DNA of 64,000 bases. Origin: Pseudoips prasinana (lineage: Eukaryota > Arthropoda > Insecta > Lepidoptera > Nolidae). How positions within the stretch are numbered: the first letter of the stretch is position 1; every line of letters begins with the position of its first letter. The DNA lies in contig OX621255.1 of NCBI GenBank assembly GCA_951640165.1, positions 4,092,001 to 4,156,000 on the forward strand. Direction: 5' to 3'. This document shows, one piece after another, positions 10,691 through 20,834 of this stretch. A program made the translations under genes and the position numbers. A model generated the notes under the pieces. The model was not told where the DNA came from. It did not search any database and saw only the letters and a list, made by a program, of their open reading frames with translations.

Positions 10691-10980
10691 GTCTTCTCGT
10701 TTGGGGCGCATTGGATGCGGTTGTAGCAATAAAGCGCGACCGTCGTTATTAACACAAGGTCCGTCATAATAATACCTTAATATAGACAGAACCATTGACA
10801 ATATGTAGTAAAAATATTAGACTTAAACTAGATAACTAAACATAATCTCTTGACAATAACTTGATACGAGCTAGCTAAATATCATTGCTATAATAAAATA
10901 AATTTTATAAATGTTTTCATACAATGTGTACCTAAATATCTATGTCACTAGCTAGTATTCAGAAATAAATATAGTTGACT
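10691..10980 (+). mobile_element. LINE-Z 3' region
   Basis: Shares more than 90% of GGGGCGCATTGGAT, ACACAAGGTCCGTCATAATA and CTTGACAATAACTTGATACG with 23270-23720, and in reverse with 20835-21275. Noncoding 3' part of a LINE. Confidence 0.6.
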
Positions 10981-11019
10981 TTCAAGTTGATCAAGTTAAA
11001 TAGGTATACCTAGAGGTAT

Positions 11020-11302
11020 CGGGTCGAAATCCGCAGGCGAACCAAAGTCACCGACATAGCCCGAAGAATTGCAAAACTGAAGTGGCAGTGGGCGGGGCAC
11101 ATAGCTCGTAGAACCGACGGCAGAAAGGTTCTCGAGTGGCGACCACGAACCGGAAGACGCAGCGTGGGCAGGCCCCCTACAAGATGGACCGATGATCTTG
11201 TACGGGTCGCTGGAAACTGCTGGATGCAAATAGCGCAAGACCGGCAATTGTGGAGATCTTTGGGGGAGGCCTTTGTACAGCAGTGGAAATCTTTCGGCTG
11301 AT
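11020..11302 (+). pseudogene. RTE endonuclease-reverse transcriptase, C-terminal piece
   Basis: The frame stays open with no stop up to TGA 11300-11302. It reads the conserved RTE C-terminus: AKLKWQWAGHIARRTDGRK, VLEWRPRTGRRSVGRPPTRW, TDDLVRVAG and a Trp-rich end. This is the tail after the reverse transcriptase domain in lepidopteran RTE proteins. It has no promoter or start codon of its own, so it is a dead-on-arrival copy although the frame is intact. Confidence 0.8.
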
Positions 11303-11309
11303 ATGATGA
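11020..11309 (+). mobile_element. RTE-clade LINE, 5'-truncated, with target duplications
   Basis: A 290-bp insertion flanked by perfect CCTAGAGGTAT copies (11009-11019 and 11310-11320). It consists of the last ~94 codons of an RTE ORF plus the very short TGATATGATGA end. The flanking duplication and open frame mark it as recent compared with the other RTE fragments here. Confidence 0.88.
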
Positions 11310-11389
11310 CCTAGAGGTATATATGTATTTTGACATAAATTCTGCTGAAGCTTTAAGGCTTTGCTAATAATCCTATCCCGAGCGACAAG

Positions 11390-11910
11390 GCCACGGGTTG
11401 GCGTGGTTAGTAAATGCTTGCTTTTCACGTCACAAGTCGTGGGTTCAAATCCCACCCAGGACAGATATTCGTGTAAATGAACATGTCTGTTTGTCCTGAG
11501 TTTAGTTGTAATCTATATATATAAAAATCAATGCCACTTTTCGTTGTAATGTTATAACTCAACAACGCCTTTACCGATTTGGCTAATTTTGATCTTGAAT
11601 TATTCGTCGAAGTCCAGGGAAGGTTTGTACGTAGAGAAAATTTAAAAAAAAGTCTTGAAAAAGTGTAGAATTAACATCTTATAGCAATATAAAATATTTT
11701 TTTGTTTGAATAAATGAACTTAATAATCATTTTTTTATTACTATGCCTTATACGTAGCGAAGCACGTACTGGGCCGCTAGTTATCTATATAATTATGTAT
11801 TTACAAAAGAAAAGTGGTATATCAGTAAAGTGGTTTCCATAGTACAAGCTCTGCTTAGTTTGTGATCAAATGGCCGTGTGTGAATAATGTCCCAGGATAT
11901 TATTATTTTA
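11390..11910 (+). mobile_element. SINE-2, split by a Helitron
   Basis: Head and box B (11390-11470) and body to GTAA at 11511 continue at 11781 with TTATCTATATAATTATGTAT and end near 11910 in the family tail. The interruption is exactly the Helitron 11512-11780. Confidence 0.85.
11512..11780 (+). mobile_element. Non-autonomous Helitron
   Basis: Begins TCTATATATATAAAAATC, ends ACTGGGCCGCTAG, and sits between A (11511) and T (11781), the Helitron target rule. A second copy lies reversed at 23825-24094. It is 269 bp long with no coding capacity. Confidence 0.88.
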
Positions 11911-12172
11911 AGTATCTGAAAGGAAGAAGCTCGGAGCCAAAGGGGTATTCGGTAAGAGAACCCAACAATAAAGTGAGGTGGAACAGAAATAAAACACATT
12001 AATAAAAACAGAAAAATAAACGTTTTGCCTAACACGTGACCCCAATAAAAGTTATTGACCCCTCAGGGGATAAGATTAGCAAATAAGGCAAATTTCAGAC
12101 AAAACTCTCAATTACAATGAGTAGATATAATACGTAGTCATATTATAATACAATAATAATTATGTCCTCCCG

Positions 12173-12455
12173 GCCAAATTTCGGCCACGGTGACCAGTCT
12201 GCATAGAGACTAGCCAACTGCACAGGGCATATTATAATGCACAAGTGTGTGCCAAACACAGGGTCACTTTCCATTCCATGAATCTCATGATACGGTGGGA
12301 CGACTAGCGACACGACCACATAGAGGTCAGGTACAGGACCGACGGCCTTACGAACTCTTTGGGGGTGAAATAACACCAACCAATATATAAAACCACAATA
12401 AATAAAACCTTTACGAAAAATTCTTAAAATCACTTTTTGGCTGAACCCGGCATTT
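12173..12455 (-). mobile_element. SINE-4, head-truncated copy
   Basis: Matches the SINE-4 body (GTCCTCCCGGCCAAATTTCG, GCACAAGTGTGTGCC, GACACGACCACATAGAGG in plus view) but loses the tRNA-like head after GGCTGAACCCGGCATTTGAA. Confidence 0.65.
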
Positions 12456-12479
12456 GAATAAACATTAAAATTCTGGGAT

Positions 12480-12670
12480 AATAATAATATTCTGGGACAT
12501 TAAACACGGCCATCTGATCCCAAGCTAGGCAGAGCTTGTACTATGGAAACCAGATAACTGAAATACTACATAAACTACTACTTTTCTTTTGTAAATATAT
12601 ACTTATATAGATAATTACACTCAGACTCAGGACAAACAGACATGTTCATGCACACAAATATCTGTCCATG
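12480..12670 (-). mobile_element. SINE-2, head-truncated copy
   Basis: Plus view: CTGGGACATTAAACACGGCC, AGGCAGAGCTTGTACTATGG, ACTCAGGACAAACAGACATG, then ends at ATCTGTCC before box B. Confidence 0.75.
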
Positions 12671-13289
12671 ATGAAGATGATGATGAAGCATGCCTGTTTT
12701 GTATAGAGACTTTTTATAATTGCGATTACAGTCAAACTTGCACTGCTTCACAGGACAATCGTACGCAAACCACTTGTAAGCCGCATTAATCAAATATATA
12801 TTTATATTTCTTAAACATGTACCTGTTGTACATGGAATAGTAAACAATAATATATTATAAGTGCTCCAACGATCTCTTCCAGCCGCGATGCTGCTCATTA
12901 AATATGACTACCAATTTATTTTACACGTTATATATCTATAGTAACAAGCCTTCGCGACACATCAACGTGAAGAATAATTATTCAAATGTAATAGAGCTAT
13001 ATTCCAGACGAGGTAGGGACAGGCAAAAATATCAGAACATAAAAGTCACCTTATGTAGATAAATTAAAAAAGCGTTTTTTATAACATTGAATGTAGCTTC
13101 ATGGAAATTAACACTGCAATGTAAAATACTGTGGATAGACAAGGATATCAAGAAGTGTAATGCCAAGTTACATTTTTGGTATCAGTGTTGTGACAGCTCG
13201 TTTTTTTATTTGCATAGCGTTGCAACGTATGTCGTTTACAACTAGTGTCGCTTAAATATTATATATAAATTATATGTAACTTTTGATTT
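12671..13289. other. No recognisable feature
   Basis: AT-rich sequence without family matches in the window. Confidence 0.45.
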
Positions 13290-13640
13290 TTTTTTTCTCT
13301 TATAAGGCAGGGGAATGCCTACACATGCCACCCGCCAAAGGTGTCAGCGGGTGGGTATGTTGGACTCGTACCGACTAAACCTAGCCTGCGGTGGGCTTCT
13401 CTTGGCGCTTGATGCTTGGAGCCCCGGGAATGCAGGTATGCTGCTCCGTTGCGCTCATTTTACACCATGTCTCAGATCGTTGGGACACGTACCCTAAGAG
13501 AGCTCTATTTTGCCCTCCCCTATTGCCAACTCCTGACAGTCCATCACAGAGACTGCACCACAAATAATTGCTGTCTTCCTGGAGCTGCTTGCACGTCGTG
13601 GCAGTAGAGGATTCTCACACTGCCACCGCAGCCCCGAAGC
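13290..13640 (-). mobile_element. Probable LINE 3' UTR, GC-rich
   Basis: A sharply GC-richer block that starts with a T-run (13288-13297, an A-run on the minus strand) in AT-rich surroundings. This is consistent with an antisense poly(A)-tailed LINE 3' end. No frame has recognisable domain motifs, and the two overlapping frames on opposite strands argue against a gene. Confidence 0.35.
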
Positions 13641-13959
13641 TACTTTTGAACCTAATAACTTAAATAATTTCAAAGTAGGTAGTAGTCATTATTTCGAAAT
13701 AACGTAGTTACTTTCGCTTTCTTTGCTAACAGTACACGGGACAAAATTATCGAGGCCGATCTCTGAGCAAAAATATGATTATCACGAGCCACATTACTAC
13801 AAATGAGATACAGCCCTAATATCATCATTTGTACTGTTTGTTGGTGCTTATTTATATACCGTTTATATACTTATTATTTACTTCCATATACCACTTTAAT
13901 AATTACTGGGTTTTTTTAGAGAAAACTTCTTTAGGGGCGTTGAGCACTTTTGGTTGAAC

Positions 13960-14165
13960 AAAAATCATGAAACTCGCGTCATTATCACCGTACGCTTTCC
14001 ATGATCGGGACTAGTCCCTCCCTCTTATCCACCACTGCAACTCCTGTAAGCCAGGATCAACAGTGGCACACAATGAAATGACACTGAGCGGTGAGGCTCA
14101 GGCATGTCCCGGGGAATCGCTTTAACTGTCTTGGATCCCGCAACGAATTTAATCAGAAAAAAAAG
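13960..14165. repeat. GC-richer block, possible LINE remnant
   Basis: Contains CACTGAGCGGTGAGGCTCAG and CCCGGGGAATCGC, then a short A-run. It resembles retroelement UTR in composition; family not identified. Confidence 0.25.
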
Positions 14166-14254
14166 GAGGAGTTAGAAAATGAATAGTTCCACGTTTTCCA
14201 TGAGCTATATGTATACTTTGTATATATGTGTACTTTTTAGGTTTAAGAGCTATG

Positions 14255-14555
14255 CCCCACCTATAGCGTTATTTCGCTCAAAGGGCAGCCCGACTGGCGA
14301 AGTACCTCCACCTTACAGAAGACATTCCTTATTAATTACATTATCAATTATAATGTTGTGTTTCTGCGTATGAGTAAAGTCGCCAGAGCTCATTGGGGTG
14401 GGGGGAAGGTCCAGCAACACTTGTTTGCTGACTCATAAAGACTGGCAACGCACTCGCGACTCCTCTGGTGTTGTGACTGTCCATGGGCGGTGGTGATCAC
14501 TTACCATCAGGTGACCCACTTGCTCGTTCGTCGCCATCTGACATTAAAAAAAACA
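14255..14555 (+). mobile_element. LINE-V 3' end, long form
   Basis: Shares CGCTCAAAGGGCAGCCCGAC, CCACCTTACAGAAGACATTC and the terminal GGTGATCACTTACCATCAGG with 17975-18730 and 49090-49390, ending in an A-run. Confidence 0.65.
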
Positions 14556-14593
14556 GAAAGCGTGAAATTCACGTCACTGTGTGAGTATGAGTG

Positions 14594-14832
14594 ACGGTCA
14601 CCGTAGCCTAGTCGGTAGTGCTCCTGCCTACGAAGCTGGTGGTCCTGGGTTCGAATCCCGGTAAGTGCAAATATTTGTGTGATGAGCACACGAATATTTG
14701 TTTCTGAGTCATGGATGTTTTCTATGTATTTAAGTATTTATCTATATAAATATCGTCGCCTGGTACCCATACTACAAGCTTTGCTTAGTTTTGGCTGATG
14801 ATCTGTGTGACATGCCCCTAGACATTATTATT
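14594..14832 (+). mobile_element. SINE-1 copy
   Basis: Complete head with CGTAGCCTAGTCGGTAGTG and box B. The middle TATC repeat is shortened relative to other copies, and the tail ends GACATTATTATT. Confidence 0.88.
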
Positions 14833-14881
14833 CGTCTTACAAAGTATATCTAGAATGAGAAAAACTACTAATGAGTAACAT

Positions 14882-14952
14882 AAATTGCACGAATCGAACC
14901 GGGACACGAAGTGCCGACGCGACCCTCTTAACTTCTACGCCAAACGTGCAAT
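14882..14952 (-). mobile_element. SINE-3 head fragment
   Basis: Minus-strand GATTGCACGTTTGGCGTAG to box-B-like CGGTTCGATTCGTG. Only the tRNA-like head remains. Confidence 0.5.
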
Positions 14953-15274
14953 CGAATCATATCAATTAACTAATATCTTAACACAATTGTTTATAGACCG
15001 ATAAAGCCAACTAGCTATGGGCGGTATGACTATAAGGTAAATAATATCCGGCCTTTTTACGAGGTTACCCACTAATGACGGAATATACCTTTCCAACAAC
15101 AGATCATCCATCGCCCCTCGAGAAAGGAGAAGAGAAAAGAGCACAGTTGAAGTGTGTTCAATCTTCCAACGGTATAATTATCGTCTGATATCATTCAAGG
15201 ATTGTGGATCTATAAACCAGGGTATACTAGATGGGGCTTGAGCGTAGTTAGAAAAAAACTTCGCGTTATTTTCA

Positions 15275-15560
15275 TTTTAAGAAGAAGAAGAAGAAGAAAA
15301 AATATTTATTGAGCACACATAATAAAGATACAAAAAGACACAATCAGAGTAACAATGGCGACATACAATATAAATAAATACCTTACAAAATACTCTATTA
15401 TTGTTACTAAAATAGATTTAGTGTGCTCAAATGGCTAGCAGCTCGGCATGATGTTACAACCACAATATGGCTGTAACGCTGATTTTCAGCTACCTGCCAC
15501 AGTGAGTCACAAATGTGCTATACAAATTACGTACATAGGACATAAGACAATACGTTCCTT
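15275..15560 (-). mobile_element. Probable LINE 3' end with (TTC)n tail
   Basis: A GAA-repeat (15281-15298, TTC on the minus strand) followed by AATATTTATTGAGCACACAT is the layout of an antisense LINE tail. No coding part is seen. Confidence 0.35.
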
Positions 15561-16078
15561 AAAAATTATATAGAAAACAAAATAAAATAATACGGTTTAA
15601 AAGAAAGAAACAAACAATCTAAATAAAAGATAATTAAAATAAAAGCAACATAAAATAAAATAAAATAAATTAAAATCATACTGCTCTGATTCGCTGTCAA
15701 TATACCGTAACCCATTGCAAATATACTTCCGTCGATAGCTAATTTAATTTAATTTTAAACGGAGAGTCTAAAACTTATTAATACTAGATAAAGGCATAAT
15801 CTTCTTTTACATACTACCTACCTCCCAAATAATTAACTCACAAATATCAACTTTTGTTCTAGACAACTGATTGGAACAGTAATCAATATTTGTATTTTTA
15901 GTTCCATCGACTTCCCCTAGATGGCGTTACCGTCGAGTAAGATGGCGGTATGGTTTTGTTACCGCAAAATAGTGACTTTAGATGTGAATTTGTGGGTGAA
16001 TAGTTCTAAAGATACGTGTTTTATTACTTTGATTCTAATGGTTTTGGTGATTTTGACTTGAGTACGAACTAAGGACGA
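15561..16078. other. No recognisable feature
   Basis: AT-rich with AAAATAAA repeats. A short GC-rich patch at 15910-15950 (AGATGGCG twice) is unexplained. Confidence 0.45.
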
Positions 16079-16086
16079 TTTGAAAG

Positions 16087-16880
16087 TAGGCATGTGTCGT
16101 TCGTTCGATCGCAAAGATCTGAATCAATACTGAACTGACCCGTTGACAAAATGATCTGGTTCGTTCGACCCGTTCAATCAAATGGTTCAATTTCAAAAGA
16201 ACATAGCTAAACAATAGTTTTGTTTGATTGATTGAGATCGCAGATCGCAGGTCCCAATAAATCATAATCAGTTATTACAATTAATGAATGACATTAAATA
16301 ATAAGCACTTTAAGAAACAAAAACCTTTAATTTTTTGGTAAGTATCATTATTACATCATTGGTAAATTTATTTGGTACTGGATAAATAACGTTAAATTAT
16401 TGGTAAAATAATGTATTTTTTTTTACTTTTATATAATCTCAGATCAATCAGAAAAATGAAACTAAAACATGCGGTTATTTATAAAAATAAACAAATTTTC
16501 AACACCAAAACACTTTATTAAACTATCTAAAGTAGGAGCAAATTAAAAGAATAGAATAGATTCTAGCGCCCTATATTAAAGAGTCATAGGTATTTCATTG
16601 TTAGATCGGTCGTCAGTCATACTACGTTAGTACCTTTTTTACTGTGTTCATACATTCGAAAAAGTCACCGCATCATCGGTTCACCCTCGGTTCGTTCTTT
16701 CTCTCACTCTTACCCGAATTACCGCGACCTACGACGCGATCGTCAATGGACAACCGCGACTCGCGAGTCAATGCAATCAAATGAACGAACGGATCATTTT
16801 CAATAAAGTGACCCGTTCGATAGAGACAACTTGAAGATCTGGTTCTTTTGAATCGTTCAATCGCGAACGACACATACTTA
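16087..16880. mobile_element. Non-autonomous hAT-like DNA transposon
   Basis: Ends are TAGGCATGTGTCGTTCG and, reverse-complemented, TAAGTATGTGTCGTTCG (15 of 17 positions identical). The element is flanked by an exact 8-bp duplication, TTTGAAAG, at 16079-16086 and 16881-16888, as expected for hAT transposition. Subterminal GTTC/GAAC-rich segments (16100-16200 and 16785-16865) are also inverted. No transposase frame is present in 794 bp, so it would need a transposase in trans. Confidence 0.85.
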
Positions 16881-17039
16881 TTTGAAAGTATTCCATATCA
16901 ATTAAATATAATCTATGTTTTACATGGAACGATATAAGATTCTATAACAAACATCACAATGATATCAGAAAGTAGTCCTAAAATAAGTTAAAGGATCCCG
17001 ATTATTAAATTTTGGTCAACCTGGGATTGGCATAAGCAT

Positions 17040-17407
17040 TGTCTTCCCGGCCGAATTTCAGCCACGGCCGGCGGCTATTCTCAATGGAGATAAGTCAATT
17101 GCGCAGGACATATTATAGTACACACGTGTGTGCGCAAACACAGGGGCACTTTCTATTTCATCACTCTCATGATCCAATGGGACGACTAGCGACACGACCG
17201 GAAAGAGGTCAGGTCCAGGACCGTAGGCTTTACGTGCTCTCCGAGGCACGGGGGTGTAAACCCCAACTTCCAGACTTCGGGCTGATACTGAGAAATTTGT
17301 TTTTACGGAAAAATCCCAAAATCACTTTTTGTCTCGACCCGGGATTTGAACCCACAACCTTATTTTCTGCGGTTAAACTCGCTACCGCTTGACCGACGAG
17401 GCAGTCT
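17040..17407 (-). mobile_element. SINE-4, full-length copy
   Basis: Minus-strand head GACTGCCTCGTCGGTCAAGC, box-B-like GGTTCAAATCCCGGGTCG, body with CGTGCCTCGGAGAGCACG, end CGGCCGGGAAGACA. Confidence 0.78.
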
Positions 17408-17454
17408 TATCCCAGCAGCAGATGATATCACCATTATTTCTTTTGGCTGATATC

Positions 17455-17698
17455 ATCATAGCCTAGTTGTTAGTGCTCCTGCCTACGAAGCTGGTGGTCC
17501 TGGGTTCGAATCCCGGTAAGTGCAAATATTTGTGTGATGAGCACGAATATTTGTTTCTGAGTCATGGATGTTTTCTATGTATATAAGTATTTATCTATCT
17601 ATATAAGTATGTATATCGTCGCCTGGTACCCATAGTACAAGCTTTGCTTAGTTTGGGGCTAGGATGATCTGTGTGACATTGTCCCCAGATATTATTTA
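17455..17698 (+). mobile_element. SINE-1 copy between inverted RTE ends
   Basis: Full SINE-1 body and tail with a slightly shortened start. CTTTTGGCTGATATCATCAT on its left and TATATCAGCCAAAAGAAA on its right are inverted copies of the RTE 3' end. Confidence 0.85.
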
Positions 17699-17948
17699 TA
17701 TCAGCCAAAAGAAATACTGCTGGGCAAGGACCTCCCTCAAATATCTCCACAATTGCCGGTGTTACTCTACACTAATCCAGCGGCTTCTAGTCACCCTCAG
17801 AAGATCACCGGTCCATTTTGTAGGGTGCCTACTTACGCTGCATTTTCTGGTTTGTGGTAGCCACTCGAGAACCTTACTGCTCCAGTGACTATCGGCTCAA
17901 CGAGCTATGTGTTCTGTCCAGTGCCACTTCAGTTTGACAAGCTACCGA
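17698..17948 (-). mobile_element. RTE-clade LINE 3' fragment
   Basis: Antisense of the RTE C-terminus: ATATCTCCACAATTGCCGG, GTGGTAGCCACTCGAGAAC, and TTCTGTCCAGTGCCACTTCA, which corresponds to the KLKW..W segment. Diverged and frame-broken. Confidence 0.65.
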
Positions 17949-17974
17949 CTGTTTAAGATAATCACCATGTTACT

Positions 17975-18730
17975 TCCTCGGCGCACTTCGGTATTACGCT
18001 CGATCCTCGCCATAGTTTTCCCAAGATAGGCAGGGCAAGGCGTTGATTCGCTCAAAGTGCAGCCCGACTTACAGAACCTCCACCTTACAGAAGACATTCC
18101 TTAATAATAATATTAACAACTAGCTGTGCCCGCGACTACGTCCGCGTGTTAAATAGTTTTTTTTGTTTTAATTTTGTTTCTTCATAAATAAAAGATTTTT
18201 CAAAAATAAAAGTAGCCTAAGTTAGTCCTTATTACATCAGCTACCTGGCAATAAAAGTCCCGTCAAAATCGCTCCAGCGATTTCAGAGATTAGCCGGAAC
18301 AAACACACCACATTTTGGTGTATGTACCGTATATATATATTCATATACATGTAGTAAAAAACGGTTATTTTAATATTACAAACAGACACTTCAATTTTAT
18401 TTAATTTTATAGATAAAAAATGTTATTTTGGTGTATGTATCGTATATATATTCATATACATGTAGTAAAAAACGGTTATTTTAATATTACAAACAGACAC
18501 TTCAATTTTATTTATTTATATAGATTTGTATAGATTCAATGTTTGGTTTCTGCGTGTGAGTAAGCTCCCCAGAGGTCATCGGGGTGGGGGGAAAGGTCAG
18601 CAACACTGGTTTGGTGACTCTTATAAAGGCCGGCAACGCACCCGCAACCCCTCTGATGTTGCAACTGTTTATCGGCATTGATCACTTACCATCAGGTGAC
18701 CCAGATGCTCGTTTGTCGCCATCATATATA
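17975..18730 (+). mobile_element. LINE-V 3' end, split by a Helitron
   Basis: Left part 17975-18119 ends in AACATTCC-type UTR; the right part 18525-18730 resumes with GTTTGGTTTCTGCGTGTGAG. Together they align to the uninterrupted 49090-49390. Confidence 0.7.
18120..18524 (-). mobile_element. Helitron with internal tandem duplication
   Basis: On the minus strand it runs from TCTATATAAATAAATAAAAT to GCGGGCACAGCTAG and sits between A (18119) and T (18525). An internal segment of about 113 bp (GTGTATGTA, TAAAAAACGGTTATTTTAAT, AACAGACACTTCAATTTTAT) is duplicated in tandem, 18312-18424 and 18425-18524. No coding capacity. Confidence 0.78.
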
Positions 18731-18773
18731 TAAATAAACAAAAAAACTTGTGTGTACTTATGTACATGCGTTA

Positions 18774-18933
18774 GAAGTTATACTTCTTAATATACAACTT
18801 GAACATAGTTATCAATTTTCATACCACCTAGAACTAACGTCATGCTGTTAAATTTTTGGTGTCGGTGTGCGCGCGCATCGTAAAAATTCACTCTCATCAT
18901 TTTTCTCCATCGCGCCAAAAGAAGTATAACTTC
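18774..18933. mobile_element. Possible MITE with 15-bp inverted ends
   Basis: Left end GAAGTTATACTTCTT and right end AAGAAGTATAACTTC are exact inverted copies. The body contains GTGTGCGCGCGCATCG and TCCATCGCGCCAAAA. A clear target duplication is not seen. Confidence 0.45.
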
Positions 18934-19496
18934 AAAAAAAATGTGAGCCATCACGGGACGCCTGGCAGATGTGAAACATCGACATTATTTTGTAAAAGTA
19001 ATATGCAGAAAAGAACATATTGTGATAGGAACTAAATATGTCATAATGATAAAATAAAAAGTCGATTGCGCATGCGTCACGGCATGCGTCGCCACGCCAG
19101 AAATCTGTTTTACGTGCGGCTATAGATGTTTCGCATCAAAAGTCTAAGTGTCTTTTCAAAAATAATATACACACGGATATGTACCTCTTCCATTGAAAAA
19201 TACCTCTCGAACCACCCCGCGGCGGTATCAGGGGATGGCTAGGGTGGTTTTTCTCTTGAAAAAGTCTCAATAACTCGACAGCGCGGAACGCGAATGACAT
19301 CGTTAGGCGAAGTGGCCAGAAGAAAAGACGAACTATCTACTCGGATACCTATCAGATACAGATACAGGCTGTACTAATATAGGACTCATGTTTGTATAAC
19401 TATTTGGTTTTAATAAGAAGAAATTACCCTCTGTATTGTGGGGACTTTATGAATATACAATTTCCGGACACAATACAAATTCAGACTCAGAATACA
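18934..19496. other. No recognisable feature
   Basis: Mixed composition with GC-richer patches (GCATGCGTCACGGCATGCGT near 19070, itself a repeat). No family or gene recognised. Confidence 0.4.
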
Positions 19497-19862
19497 TTAT
19501 CGTTAATTCCTTACTTGTTGTATGGGCAGTTGTTATCCTAGTTTCACAGTTGTTTAAGCTGCCCTCTGACATAGCTTACCGACTGTTGCCTACTAACTAG
19601 AACCGGGACCGACAGCTTAACGCTTAGCTCAACTAAATATAAAAAAAAGGATTCCTATTGAGCTTTTTGGCAGTGTTTCTTAGTTTTTAGCGGCCACGTG
19701 ATGCACTGTACGGTAGGGTAATTTTTGATTGGCGATTCTACATAAATGTAACATTTCAATGGTATATATGAATTTAGAATTGGATTTCGTACGTGCCCTC
19801 CGAAGCACGGAGACGCTCAGAAATCCAAAGAATTTGGTGATCCCCATCTATGGTCTAACTGC
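19497..19862 (-). mobile_element. 5S-rRNA-like SINE, interrupted
   Basis: Right part of the SINE at 19497-19622 and the next part (CCTCCGAAGCACGGAGACGC, plus view) at 19791-19862, separated by a LINE-W tail. The 5S-like head is largely degraded. Confidence 0.6.
19623..19790 (+). mobile_element. LINE-W 3' tail inside a SINE
   Basis: AAAAGGATTCCTATTGAGC, GGCAGTGTTTCTTAG and TGCACTGTACGGTAGGGTAA match 57180-57330 and, in reverse, 48940-49030. Confidence 0.6.
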
Positions 19863-19916
19863 GTACCTTAGTGTTTCCCCTTGGTGCACTTTGTATTATA
19901 TCGCATAGGAATACTA

Positions 19917-20258
19917 ATGTCCTCCTAGCCGAATTTCGGCCACGGCGGCCAATCTCAATAGAGATTAGCCATCTGCGCGGGACATATTATAGTGCTCATG
20001 TGTGTGCGCAAACACAGGAGCACTTTCTATTCCATCACTCTCATGATCCGATGGGACGCCTAGCGACACGACCGGAAAGAGGTCAGGTACTGACGGCTTT
20101 ACGTGCTCTCCGAGGCACGGGGGTATAATACCGCCGTGCCTCGGAGAGGAGTTTTTTACAGAAAAGTCCCAAAATCACTTTTAGCCCGACCCGGGATTTG
20201 AACCCAGGACCTCGTTTTCTGCGGGTGAACACGCTACCGCTAGACCAACGAGGCAGTC
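19917..20258 (-). mobile_element. SINE-4, full-length copy
   Basis: The clearest SINE-4: minus-strand head GACTGCCTCGTTGGTCTAGC, box-B-like GGTTCAAATCCCGGGTCG, then body to CGGCTAGGAGGAC. A 12-bp piece repeats around 20101-20150 (GTGCTCTCCGAGG / CGTGCCTCGGAGAGG). Confidence 0.82.
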
Positions 20259-20384
20259 GGGAATACTACGAGAGAATGGGCAGCTGTCTCTCTCTGTTTA
20301 CTAGACTCTCACACTGCGATCGCCAACACGCCTGCCATGGCCGTTGCGACTATGGCATATCCCTCTCAATGATAGACATTATTC

Positions 20385-20455
20385 CATCGTAGACATCTTT
20401 GGGGAGGCCTATGTTCGGCTATGGATGTCTTTCAGCTGACATGATGAATACATGA
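20385..20455 (+). mobile_element. RTE 3' end remnant
   Basis: ACATCTTTGGGGAGGCCTAT and GATGTCTTTCAGCTGACATG match the last codons and stop of the RTE at 11270-11305. Confidence 0.5.
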
Positions 20456-20494
20456 GCTGGCTTGTACTCCACTTCAATACAAAGTTTTAATTTT

Positions 20495-20825
20495 TTAAAC
20501 AGGTAAATGGGTCACCTGATTTTAATTAATAACCGCCGCCCATAATCACTTGCAACAGGAGCCGCAAGTTGCTACCTTTTAGAAAGGTCCGGTAATACCT
20601 CCGCAATTAATTGATTTCGCATAGTTTTAGTGCGCGGTAAAATGTTTCTTGTGAAACTCACGGTGGTAGACGACCGTTAATCCAGGTGATGTGGATGGAA
20701 TTTTCACTTCTGACGAGAAAGTCTGTGGAAAAACGTGACGGCAGGTATAACTTCAAATAATTCCTCAGAACCCTTCCAATGATAAATGCGGTAAAGGTCA
20801 CACCACGTCACCCAGCAGGGCAAGA
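20495..20825 (-). pseudogene. LINE-V ORF2 C-terminal remnant
   Basis: The minus strand encodes the same C-terminal pattern as 39375-39838: DLYRIYHW, SEELFEVIP, FHRLSRQK, a FHPHHLD block, TVSFTRNILPRT and the RNQL motif, followed by the GGTCACCTG end. Several in-frame stops and a deletion before the terminal part make it a pseudogene. Family context: end of a reverse transcriptase ORF, after the thumb region. Confidence 0.6.
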
Positions 20826-20834
20826 CGATTAAAT

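Noticed and set aside
10996..11455. Three overlapping minus-strand frames of 83-108 codons
   Set aside because: Antisense to the sense RTE C-terminus at 11020-11302, which explains their openness.
14507..14689. 60-codon minus-strand frame containing ALTGIRTQDHQLRRQEH
   Set aside because: This peptide is the antisense translation of the SINE-1 tRNA-like head and recurs at 45570-45794 and 53031-53327.
17039..17392. 117-codon plus-strand frame
   Set aside because: Lies wholly within an antisense SINE-4; similar frames recur in other SINE-4 copies.
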